Positions 1 through 5,253 of a stretch of DNA of 6,995 nt are shown here, piece by piece; position 1 is the stretch's first letter, and each line of letters begins with the position of its first letter. The translations under genes and the position numbers were made by a program. Below the pieces are notes generated by a model. That model did no database searches, was not told the DNA's origin, and was given only the letters and a program-made list of their open reading frames with translations. This DNA is from an uncultured Eubacteriales bacterium (GTDB lineage: Bacteria; Bacillota; Clostridia; Oscillospirales; CAG-272): positions 1 through 6,995 of the forward strand of contig CAKSNQ010000062.1 of NCBI GenBank assembly GCA_934476315.1, given 5' to 3'.

Positions 1-43
1 AAACACCTGCTATCCCATGTAACTTCAGCGTTTTCAGCCGCTT

Positions 44-75
44 TTTTCTTTTGAGACCAGAGGCACAAAAGAAAA
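44..75. repeat. 10-base inverted repeat, A/T-rich
   Basis: TTTTCTTTTG at 44–53 is perfectly complementary to CAAAAGAAAA at 66–75, with a 12-base loop. It is part of the larger repeat region and its function is unknown. Confidence 0.6.
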
Positions 76-77
76 CC

Positions 78-109
78 GATTGCCGCGGCAGTACCTACCG
101 CGGACAATC
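78..109 (-). terminator. Hairpin with T-rich tail on the minus strand
   Basis: GATTG (78–82) pairs with CAATC (105–109), and CCGCGG (83–88) with CCGCGG (98–103). A104 is bulged and the loop has 9 bases. Read on the minus strand the stem is followed by GGTTTTCTTTTG, so it could act as an intrinsic terminator for minus-strand transcription. No minus-strand gene ends close to it in this window, because the antisense frames over the MBL gene are shadows. It may instead simply be a unit of the repeat. Confidence 0.35.
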
Positions 110-137
110 CACAAAAAAGAAAATGCCGAGGGAATTT

Positions 138-155
138 CGCCGCCTGCGGGCGGCG
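138..155. repeat. GC-only hairpin
   Basis: CGCCGCC (138–144) pairs perfectly with GGCGGCG (149–155) around a TGCG loop, extendable by one T–A pair. It is part of the left-edge repeat region. Confidence 0.6.
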
Positions 156-158
156 ACA

Positions 159-173
159 TGGGGCTTCGCCCCA
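159..173. repeat. GGGGC hairpin with TTC loop
   Basis: TGGGGC (159–164) pairs with GCCCCA (168–173). It is part of the left-edge repeat region. Confidence 0.55.
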
Positions 174-180
174 GACCCCA

Positions 181-200
181 CCGCCTTTTGAAAAAGGCGG
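181..200. repeat. 20-base near-perfect palindrome
   Basis: CCGCCTTTT (181–189) is complementary to AAAAGGCGG (192–200), with only two central bases unpaired. In RNA the innermost pair would open to give a 4-base loop. There is no T-run after the stem on either strand, so it is not a standard terminator. Confidence 0.6.
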
Positions 201-254
201 GCGAAAACTTTAGTGAAGGACAGCGAAGCTCTGTGAGAGGGCGGGTGAAAACTT
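196..254. repeat. Pair of 15-base direct repeats
   Basis: GGCGGGCGAAAACTT (196–210) and GGCGGGTGAAAACTT (240–254) differ at one base and lie 44 bases apart. Similarity continues loosely past them (AGTGAAG after the first, AAAAAGTGAAT after the second). This suggests a partial internal duplication inside the repeat element. Confidence 0.6.
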
Positions 255-287
255 AAAAAGTGAATAGCTGAATTTTCCTCCTCCCCC

Positions 288-316
288 TTGCATTTCCCGA
301 GAAAATCCGCTATAAT
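288..316 (+). promoter_or_regulatory. Sigma-A promoter of the ComEC-type MBL gene
   Basis: A perfect -10 box TATAAT (311–316) lies 17 bases after a weak -35 TTGCAT (288–293). Transcription would start near 323, giving a leader of about 50 bases before the ATG at 372. Because the promoter overlaps the upstream in-frame TTG at 288, it argues against translation starting there. Confidence 0.65.
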
Positions 317-360
317 GAATACAGATTTCCGGAGCGACGCGCGTCGCCCGCACATGACAC

Positions 361-365
361 GGAGG
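361..365 (+). promoter_or_regulatory. Ribosome binding site fixing the start at 372
   Basis: GGAGG sits 6 bases before the ATG at 372. No comparable site precedes the earlier in-frame starts, so this decides the start codon. Confidence 0.8.
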
Positions 366-371
366 AACCTC

Positions 372-1307
372 ATGGCAAAGAAAACAAAGAAACGTAGGGG
401 TAAAAAGAAGCTCGGTCTCGGCGGCATATTGATCGTCCTTCTGGTCGCGCTCGCCGCCCTGCTCTACCCCTACATACAAAAATGGATCGACCCCACCCCC
501 GACAGTCCCGACCCCTCGGCACCCACGCAGGTGGAGGGGCAAGTCACCATCCACGTCATCGACGTCGGGCAGGCGGATTCCATTCTGCTGATGACGCCCG
601 CAGGCAACATGCTGATCGACGCGGGAACCAACTCGTCCGAATCTCAGCTGAAATCCTATCTGGACGCGCTGGGCATCCGGCAGTTTAAGTACCTTGTGCT
701 GACGCACCCGCACGAGGACCACATCGGCGGCGCGGATATGATCCTGCGCGAGTACACCGTGAAAAATGTCGTCATGCCGGACGCAACCTCCACCAGCAAG
801 ACGTTCCAAAGCGTGATCGACGCGCTGGAGGCGAGCGGCGCCAACGTCATTGAGGCGGCGTCGGGCAAGACCTTCTCGCTGGGCGAGTTGGCGTGCCGCA
901 TCCTCGCCCCTAACTCCGAAAAATACAGCGGAACCAACGATTACAGCGTCGTTCTGCGCGCCACCTTCGGCAAGGTTTCCATGATGTTCACGGGAGACGC
1001 CGAGGGTAACAAGCAGGGAAAATCCGAAAAGGAGATTCTGGCGAAATACACACCCGCCGAGCTGAAATCCGATTTCCTCAAGGTCGGGCATCACGGCTCG
1101 GACACTTCGACCTCCCCGGAATTTCTCAAAGCCGTCTCGCCCAAAATCGCCGCGATTTCGGTCGGTGAGGGCAACACCTACGGGCACCCCGCGCAGAGCA
1201 CGCTGGACGCGCTCGACGCCGCCGGCGTGACGTACTACCGCACCGACAAGCTCGGCTCGCTCGTGTTCGTCTGCGACGGAGAGACCATCGAATACCGGGG
1301 AAAATAA
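372..1307 (+). CDS. Membrane-anchored MBL-fold hydrolase, ComEC C-terminal type
   Basis: Predicted protein of 311 residues. Residues 1–13 are strongly basic (Lys/Arg), followed by one hydrophobic helix (about 14–36) and a Pro/Asp-rich linker (41–54). This predicts an N-in signal anchor with the enzyme outside the membrane; no lipobox is seen. The metallo-beta-lactamase domain starts near 57 with VIDVGQADS (63–70). It has the metal motif THPHEDH (111–117: H112, H114, D116, H117), TGDA with D209, GHHGS (239–243) and GHP (271–273). This motif set is that of the MBL domain fused to the ComEC DNA-uptake channel, which is reported to degrade the non-transported strand. Here it stands alone, with no ComEC permease part. 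Stand-alone versions are common in Firmicutes and mostly uncharacterised, so the substrate is unknown. It could be a nuclease or another phosphodiesterase. The ATG is chosen for its GGAGG site; the gene is monocistronic and convergent with the next gene. Confidence 0.88.
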   Translation: MAKKTKKRRGKKKLGLGGILIVLLVALAALLYPYIQKWIDPTPDSPDPSAPTQVEGQVTIHVIDVGQADSILLMTPAGNMLIDAGTNSSESQLKSYLDALGIRQFKYLVLTHPHEDHIGGADMILREYTVKNVVMPDATSTSKTFQSVIDALEASGANVIEAASGKTFSLGELACRILAPNSEKYSGTNDYSVVLRATFGKVSMMFTGDAEGNKQGKSEKEILAKYTPAELKSDFLKVGHHGSDTSTSPEFLKAVSPKIAAISVGEGNTYGHPAQSTLDALDAAGVTYYRTDKLGSLVFVCDGETIEYRGK

Positions 1308-1360
1308 ATTTCCAACCGACACAGGCGACCGATGATGATCGACCGCCGTCCGTCAGAGAC

Positions 1361-1399
1361 AAAAAAGCAGAGAACCCACATCGGTTACCTGCTTTTTTT
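1361..1399. terminator. Bidirectional intrinsic terminator
   Basis: AAAAAAGCAG (1361–1370) is perfectly complementary to CTGCTTTTTT (1389–1398). An inner AACC/GGTT stem (1373–1376 with 1383–1386) lies beyond a 2x2 internal loop. The plus strand has seven T (1393–1399) and the minus strand has the T-run complementary to 1361–1366. It lies between two convergent genes (stops at 1307 and 1424) and probably ends transcripts from both sides. Confidence 0.85.
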
Positions 1400-1423
1400 G
1401 TTTATACCGGGTAGCTTTCGCGG

Positions 1424-2173
1424 TCAGTCCACCTCGGAGCCGGCGTAAATGAGCGCCGCGCGCTTGATCTCCGGAGCAAAATCCGACGCCTCGATGCGCG
1501 CGCGCAAATGCGCCGTCGGGTAGTCCACATGGCGGAGCATGGGCACGCCGTCCACGATCACCAGATAGTCCGCGCCCTTTTCCATCGCGTCCGGCCCCTT
1601 GCGATAGTTGACGCTTCCTGGATTGAGGAACAGCCCGCCGCGCCGCGCCTGGTACATCCAGGACTGGTGCGTGTGCCCGAAGATGATCCGGCGGCGGTCA
1701 TGCGGCGTCTCCTCCCCTCCGCCGAGGCGTCCCCAAAGCGTATCAAACAGCGGTTGCAGTCGGTACGAGACCATTTCCTCCGCGAGCAGGTCCGCCTGCT
1801 TTTCCTCCCGCGGCGAGTGGCACATGCGGTACGTGAAGCCATCCGCCTCGATCACCGTCTGCATCGGAAGCGCCCGCAGAAACGCGACGTCCTCCTCCGT
1901 GACCTGATTGAGACAATGCTGAATGTAGCAGGTCTCCCTGCCGACCGGCTCGCGCGTTCCCTCATCCCACAGCCGGAGCAGATAGCGGTCGTGGTTGCCG
2001 CTCACGGCGACGTGTCTATGCGCGCGGAACCAGTCGATGACCTCGTGCGGGTAAAAGCCCCAGTCCACAAAGTCCCCGGCGCAAACGACAAGATCAAAAT
2101 CCCCCTCCGCCGCCTCGACCGCGCGCAGGGCGTCGACATTGGCGTGGATGTCCGAGATCAGTAAAATTTTCAT
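1424..2173 (-). CDS. Calcineurin-like metallophosphoesterase
   Basis: Predicted protein of 249 residues, a complete metallophosphoesterase. Visible motifs in order are DIH (D8, H10), GDFVDWG (33–39, metal ligand D34), GNHD (59–62, catalytic H61), CHS with H119, GHTH (166–169) and NPGS (184–187). The GHTH…NPGS ending is typical of the YfcE/MJ0936-type cytosolic phosphodiesterases (Calcineurin_2), two-metal enzymes acting on phosphodiesters; the physiological substrate cannot be told from sequence. There is no signal peptide or membrane helix. The length is somewhat more than the usual 160–200 residues, with an insert between GNHD and the third motif and a C-terminal tail after about 205. The start ATG has a GGAGG site (complement of 2184–2188) at 10 bases. 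It follows the Gfo/Idh gene by 81 bases that contain a terminator-like hairpin, so its expression may depend on read-through. Confidence 0.88.
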   Translation of the reverse strand: MKILLISDIHANVDALRAVEAAEGDFDLVVCAGDFVDWGFYPHEVIDWFRAHRHVAVSGNHDRYLLRLWDEGTREPVGRETCYIQHCLNQVTEEDVAFLRALPMQTVIEADGFTYRMCHSPREEKQADLLAEEMVSYRLQPLFDTLWGRLGGGEETPHDRRRIIFGHTHQSWMYQARRGGLFLNPGSVNYRKGPDAMEKGADYLVIVDGVPMLRHVDYPTAHLRARIEASDFAPEIKRAALIYAGSEVD

Positions 2174-2213
2174 GGCGTGATTTCCTCCATCGTGATCCGT
2201 TGCAAAAAGAGCG

Positions 2214-2242
2214 GGGGCTGTCGCATTCCGTGCAACAGCCCC
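2214..2242 (-). terminator. Hairpin after the Gfo/Idh gene (terminator or attenuator)
   Basis: GGGGCTGT (2214–2221) pairs with ACAGCCCC (2235–2242). After one mismatch, GCA/TGC (2223–2225 with 2231–2233) closes a 5-base loop. Read on the minus strand the stem is followed by CGCTCTTTTTG, a short T-run complementary to 2204–2208. It would end the Gfo/Idh transcript, but only about 15 bases separate the T-run from the ribosome binding site of the next gene. There is no room for a promoter between them. Partial termination is therefore likely. Confidence 0.7.
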
Positions 2243-2254
2243 GGGGAAAAATCA

Positions 2255-3340
2255 TTACTGCGGGTCGATCGGGGCGCTGTCGTCCAGCGTGACCGGGCGA
2301 CCGAGGCGATCGGATTCGAACGCCGCCTCCATGACGCGCATCACGCGCATGAGCTGTGCGTGCGTCACAAGCTGCTTGGCGTCGCCGTTGATCGCGGATA
2401 CCCAGTTGCGATAGAAATCGTGGACGTCCGACGCGGGGCGCGGAAGCTCCGTCTCGATCGTCGTCTTTTCGTCGCGCGGCGCCATGGTCTTAGTCAGACC
2501 CGCGGCAGTCACCACCGGCTTGACGTCCTTTTCGTCCCACTTCTCGCAGGTGACAATGCGCGTGGTATCGCGCCAGTCGTTGATGATCGCCGTGCCGTCG
2601 AAACCCGTCATGAAGAACCGCGGCATAGAGATGAAGTGGCGCGTTCCGACCTCGATGTGCGCGGTCAGGTCGCCCTCAAAGAACAGGTCCATCTTAAAGC
2701 CGTCGTCCACCTCGCTATTGGTCAGATGATCACAACGGCAGTACACGCCCTCGATGTGGCGGTCGTTGACAATGCCGATCATCTGGTCAATCAGGTGTAC
2801 GCCCCAGTCGTAGATCATACCGCCGCCGTGCTCCTTGTGACCTCTCCAGTCACCGGGGATTCCGCGCGAGCCGTGATAACGCGACTCCACACCAAACACC
2901 TTGCCCAGCACACCCGACTCGTACACATGCTTCATCATCAGGTAGTCCACATCCCAGCGGCGGTTCTGGTGCGTGGTGAACAGGCGGTTGTATTTGTGCG
3001 ACGCGTCGATCATTTCCTGCAGGTCGGCGCTCGACAGCGTAACCGGCTTTTCGCTGATGACGTGCTTGCCCGCCGCCATCGCTTCGATCGCCAGCGGTTT
3101 ATGTAATTCGTTCGGGACAGCAATGGTGACAAAATCGACCGCCGGGTCCTCCAGCACCGCCTGCCACGACGGGTAGGCGTGGATTCCGTTCGCCTCCGCG
3201 AGCGCATTCCGCTCGGGGTTGATGTCGTAGACGCCGAGCAGGTTCACCGCGTCGCTGTCCTTGAGGTAGCGCGTATGCCAACCGCCCATGCCACCGTAGC
3301 CGATGACCACGCCGTTTCGCTTCATTCTGACCTTTTCCAT
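2255..3340 (-). CDS. Gfo/Idh/MocA-family NAD(P)-dependent oxidoreductase
   Basis: Predicted cytosolic protein of 361 residues, a usual length for the family. The N-terminal Rossmann fold shows the dinucleotide-binding GYGGMG (14–19) after a beta strand (VVI). VYDINPE (37–43) ends the second strand, with D39 likely contacting the adenosine ribose and suggesting NAD preference. The family signature GKHVISEKP (91–99) carries K98. The C-terminal domain has GGGMIYDWGVHLIDQ (172–186), where D178 and H182 match the active-site Asp/His pair of inositol dehydrogenase-like enzymes. Members oxidise or reduce hydroxyls of sugars, inositols and related compounds; the substrate is not deducible here. The ATG at 3340 is favoured by AAAGGAG (complement of 3348–3354) at 7 bases; an in-frame ATG at 3325 has a poorer site. 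It has its own promoter and no recognisable sugar transporter or regulator beside it. Confidence 0.88.
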   Translation of the reverse strand: MEKVRMKRNGVVIGYGGMGGWHTRYLKDSDAVNLLGVYDINPERNALAEANGIHAYPSWQAVLEDPAVDFVTIAVPNELHKPLAIEAMAAGKHVISEKPVTLSSADLQEMIDASHKYNRLFTTHQNRRWDVDYLMMKHVYESGVLGKVFGVESRYHGSRGIPGDWRGHKEHGGGMIYDWGVHLIDQMIGIVNDRHIEGVYCRCDHLTNSEVDDGFKMDLFFEGDLTAHIEVGTRHFISMPRFFMTGFDGTAIINDWRDTTRIVTCEKWDEKDVKPVVTAAGLTKTMAPRDEKTTIETELPRPASDVHDFYRNWVSAINGDAKQLVTHAQLMRVMRVMEAAFESDRLGRPVTLDDSAPIDPQ

Positions 3341-3397
3341 GTTTTCTCTCCTTTGAACGTGGGCACGCCGGGGGCGGCACCCAATCTCATTACCTGT

Positions 3398-3426
3398 ATT
3401 ATATAACGCCCCGCGGAAAAATTCAA
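3398..3426 (-). promoter_or_regulatory. Sigma-A promoter of the Gfo/Idh gene
   Basis: On the minus strand TTGAAT (complement of 3421–3426) and a perfect TATAAT (complement of 3398–3403) are separated by exactly 17 bases. Transcription would start near 3391, giving a leader of about 50 bases. This makes the dehydrogenase independent of the rlmH operon upstream, although no clear terminator follows rlmH. Confidence 0.75.
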
Positions 3427-3431
3427 GACAT

Positions 3432-3441
3432 ATCGCGCGAT
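3432..3441. promoter_or_regulatory. 10-base palindrome upstream of the Gfo/Idh promoter
   Basis: ATCGCGCGAT is a perfect palindrome with a central CG. It lies 5 bases upstream of the -35 box on the minus strand, about -40 to -50 from the predicted start. The position suits a regulator binding site, but a 10-base GC-rich palindrome can arise by chance in this genome. Confidence 0.3.
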
Positions 3442-3477
3442 TTGAAAGACAAAAATTGCATTTTCTGCCTCTGTCGC

Positions 3478-3957
3478 TTATTTATGGTACCGCGTCCCGC
3501 GGGAGATGTTCATGCTCCGGTACAGAATCTCCCAGAGCATCACGCGCAAAAGCTGATGGGGAAACGTCAGCTCGGAGACCGACAGCCGCAGGTCGCACGC
3601 CGCCTTGATCTGCGGGTCCAGCCCGAAGGAGGAACCGATCACCAGCGCCACTTCACTGTACTGCCCGCACAGTGCGTCCAGTTTGTCGGCGAGCGCCCGG
3701 GAGGACATCTGTTTTCCCTCCACGCACAACGCGATCTTATAAGCGCGGGGCGAGAGTTGTGCCAGAATCTGCGCACCCTCCTCGCGCAAAGCCGCGCTCA
3801 CCTGTGCCTCGGACGGAGCGTCTGGCAGGCGGCTCTCCTTGATCTGAACCTCCTCCACGCGGCAAAATCCGGACAGGCGCTTGCGGTATTCCGCCGCCGC
3901 CGCGCGCCAGTAGTCCTCTTTGAGGTTTCCCACGGCAATGACTTTGACCGTCAGCAT
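3478..3957 (-). CDS. rlmH: 23S rRNA (pseudouridine1915-N3)-methyltransferase RlmH
   Basis: Predicted protein of 159 residues, the usual RlmH length. RlmH is a SPOUT-class dimer that uses SAM to methylate pseudouridine 1915 in helix 69 of 23S rRNA on the assembled ribosome. Family features seen: MLTVKVIAVGNLK at the start, CVEGKQMSS (78–86), the SAM-binding loop VIGSSFGL (106–113), then LSVSELTFPHQLLRVMLWEILYR (125–147, with P133, H134, R138) and the C-terminal RYHK (156–159). The loop reads GSS where most homologues have GGS or GGP. The ATG at 3957 overlaps the walJ stop by 7 bases (ATGCTGA) and has a GGAGG-type site inside the end of walJ, pointing to translational coupling. An upstream in-frame extension to 4056 lies wholly inside walJ, is Arg/Gly/Cys-rich and is rejected. 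It is the last gene of the operon. Confidence 0.94.
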   Translation of the reverse strand: MLTVKVIAVGNLKEDYWRAAAAEYRKRLSGFCRVEEVQIKESRLPDAPSEAQVSAALREEGAQILAQLSPRAYKIALCVEGKQMSSRALADKLDALCGQYSEVALVIGSSFGLDPQIKAACDLRLSVSELTFPHQLLRVMLWEILYRSMNISRGTRYHK

Positions 3958-4772
3958 ACGCGGCGCGCCTCCTCCCCGATTCCAATTCGCATTTCGACCG
4001 GCACATCGGGTGCAGCGACCGCCACCTCCACCGACGCATCGCCGATCGCACCACACACCTCGTCGTACGCCATCTGCGGGTCGTTATTCTGCTCGCTCAG
4101 GTGCGCCAGCATCAGATGCCGCGCGCCGCGCGCCGCCAACTCCGACGAAAGCGCCGCGCAGTCCTCATTGGAAAGGTGCCCGTAGCGCGAGAGAATCCGC
4201 TCCTTGAGACGGTAAGGGTACGGTCCCGTCAGAAGCATCTCGCGGTCGTGGTTGCACTCCAGCACCACGCTCTCACAACCCAAAAGCCCCGCGCGCACCT
4301 CCTCGCTGACATACCCGATGTCGGTCGCGTACCCGATGGCGTGCTCGCGCCCCTGCGCGTCGGGGAGCGTCATGCGGTAGCCCACCGAAAAGGCGCTGTC
4401 GTGCGGCGTAATGAACGACCGGACAGTCACCTCGCCCACCTGCACCGTAAAGAGCGGCGTGTGGCGGCACAGACACCGCAATACTTCCTCCCCCGCGCCG
4501 TAGGCGATGACCTGCGCCGACGCCTCGACGACGTGCACGGGGAGCGCGTGGTGCTTGAGCAGGACGGGAAGCGCCGAAACGTGGTCCCGGTGGTCATGGG
4601 TAATCAGCACGGCGTCGATCTCCCCGACGTCCACCCCGACCGCGGCAAGCGCCCCGGTCAGCGCGCGAGCATTTTTCCCCGCGTCGATCAGGATTTTCGT
4701 GTGCGGCGTCTCAAGGAGCACCGCGTTTCCCGTCGAACCGGAATATAAAGAACAAATCCGATAGCCTGTCAT
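3951..4772 (-). CDS. walJ: WalJ/YycJ-type MBL-fold metallohydrolase
   Basis: Predicted cytosolic protein of 273 residues with no signal peptide. It begins with YRICSLYSGSTGNA (4–17), the hallmark start of YycJ/WalJ (VicX). LIDAG (28–32) and the metal motif THDHRDH (58–64: H59, H61, D63, H64) follow. Later ligand motifs are TPH with H124, ATDIG with D151, LECNHD (171–176), GHLSN (198–202) and LAHLSEQNN (222–230). In Firmicutes this gene belongs to the walRKHIJ cell-wall regulatory locus, often followed by htrA and rlmH. Reports link it to cell division/replication coordination, and some homologues show 5'-exonuclease activity. Here the two-component genes and htrA are absent from the window, but rlmH follows directly. 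The ATG at 4772 is chosen; it lies 7 bases after the preceding stop, with GGGAG (complement of 4785–4789). A GTG at 4793 would overlap that gene and lacks a binding site. Confidence 0.9.
   Translation of the reverse strand: MTGYRICSLYSGSTGNAVLLETPHTKILIDAGKNARALTGALAAVGVDVGEIDAVLITHDHRDHVSALPVLLKHHALPVHVVEASAQVIAYGAGEEVLRCLCRHTPLFTVQVGEVTVRSFITPHDSAFSVGYRMTLPDAQGREHAIGYATDIGYVSEEVRAGLLGCESVVLECNHDREMLLTGPYPYRLKERILSRYGHLSNEDCAALSSELAARGARHLMLAHLSEQNNDPQMAYDEVCGAIGDASVEVAVAAPDVPVEMRIGIGEEARRVC
3968..3977 (-). promoter_or_regulatory. rlmH ribosome binding site inside walJ
   Basis: The minus strand reads GGGGAGGAGG here, ending 10 bases before the ATG at 3957. This strong site, within the last codons of walJ, decides the short (159-residue) start of RlmH. 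Confidence 0.7.
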
Positions 4773-4779
4773 GATCTTC

Positions 4780-5253
4780 TCATTCTCCCACACCGAGACG
4801 CGCCAGAAGATTCTGCGCGACGAAAAGGTACAGCGCGTCCAGAAAAAGCGGAACGACCAGGGCGATAAATACGATCAGCATCCACCGCGAGCGCTCGGCA
4901 CGCCGCTCCGCCGCCGCGAGGATTTCCTGCTTTTTCTCCCCGGTGAGCGTGTCGGGAAGCATGTCCGCCGTGGCGCCGCGGTAAACGAACCCCTGGTTGA
5001 CGATGACATAGGCAAGGAGCATTGCACCCGCCAGTCCCGCGTACACAAAGAGAATCGGCGCAAATCCCAGCGCCGCCACGCCGAAATACACGACCAGCGA
5101 GAGCGCGGTCGTACCGATCAGAAGCAGCATCCGGCGGCGCGCACGCGCCGCCTGCTCGGGCGTGGGTTGGGGCTTCTCCCCGCCCCGTCGCGGCGTGCGG
5201 GACAACCCGTCGTTGTTAAGCTCAAAGGGGCTTTTGCGTCGGAAAAGGCTCAT
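4780..5253 (-). CDS. Hypothetical three-helix membrane protein
   Basis: Predicted protein of 157 residues that I do not recognise. Residues 1–41 are hydrophilic and basic (MSLFRRK…, many Arg near 36–41). Three hydrophobic helices follow at about 42–62, 66–87 and 123–146. The 88–122 loop is charged and probably forms an alpha helix (GEKKQEILAAAERRAERSR). The positive charges place the N-terminus and this loop inside, with a short C-terminus outside. No catalytic motif or Cys/His cluster is seen. The start is well supported: the ATG overlaps the galactokinase stop as ATGA, with a purine-rich site GGGGAGGGG (complement of 5261–5269) 7 bases before it. A longer frame reaching 5466 is just galactokinase antiframe. 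It sits between galK and walJ in a coupled operon, so a role near the envelope with WalJ is possible but unproven. Confidence 0.8.
   Translation of the reverse strand: MSLFRRKSPFELNNDGLSRTPRRGGEKPQPTPEQAARARRRMLLLIGTTALSLVVYFGVAALGFAPILFVYAGLAGAMLLAYVIVNQGFVYRGATADMLPDTLTGEKKQEILAAAERRAERSRWMLIVFIALVVPLFLDALYLFVAQNLLARLGVGE

Larger units (their letters stand above)
41..265. repeat. Hairpin-rich intergenic region, probable dispersed repeat
   Basis: This stretch has no supportable gene and is built almost entirely of inverted and direct repeats. In order they are: a 10-base inverted repeat (44–53 with 66–75), a GATTG/CCGCGG hairpin (78–109), CGCCGCC/GGCGGCG (138–155), TGGGGC/GCCCCA (159–173), CCGCCTTTT/AAAAGGCGG (181–200), and two near-identical 15-base direct repeats (196–210 and 240–254). 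Such a chain of GC-rich palindromes followed by an AAAACTT-type motif resembles interspersed intergenic repeats I associate with GC-rich gut Clostridia. That resemblance is from memory, and no second full copy is present in this window. The left boundary may lie outside the window. It ends just before the promoter at 288. Confidence 0.5.

Noticed and set aside
41..265. CRISPR array
   Set aside because: The repeats are different palindromes at irregular spacing, with no regular repeat–spacer pattern and no cas gene nearby.
288..371. In-frame upstream extension of the MBL gene from a TTG
   Set aside because: The TTG lies in the -35 box, and the region contains the promoter and the GGAGG site for the ATG at 372.
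95..427. Minus-strand frame of 110 residues across the left-edge repeat
   Set aside because: It crosses hairpins and the promoter of the MBL gene; the composition is low-complexity and basic, with no recognisable domain.
210..1322. Long minus-strand frame of 370 residues opposite the MBL gene
   Set aside because: It is antisense to a gene with all catalytic motifs, has no domain or binding site, and is the kind of long shadow frame expected in GC-rich DNA.
1508..2164. Plus-strand frame of 218 residues opposite the metallophosphoesterase
   Set aside because: Antisense shadow; the minus strand has every metallophosphoesterase motif.
2177..3106. Plus-strand frame of 309 residues opposite the Gfo/Idh gene
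   Set aside because: It is rich in Arg/His/Val with no motif, and the opposite strand carries a complete, well-initiated dehydrogenase.
3444..3477. Possible terminator after rlmH
   Set aside because: Only a weak AAAAT/ATTTT stem and a distant GACA/TGTC pair can form, with no GC-rich stem before a T-run on the minus strand.
3958..4056. N-terminal extension of RlmH
   Set aside because: It lies wholly inside walJ, gives an Arg/Gly/Cys-rich peptide unlike RlmH, and would exceed the family length of about 159 residues.
4101..4748. Plus-strand frame of 215 residues opposite walJ
   Set aside because: Antisense shadow of a gene with full MBL motifs; no ribosome binding site or domain.
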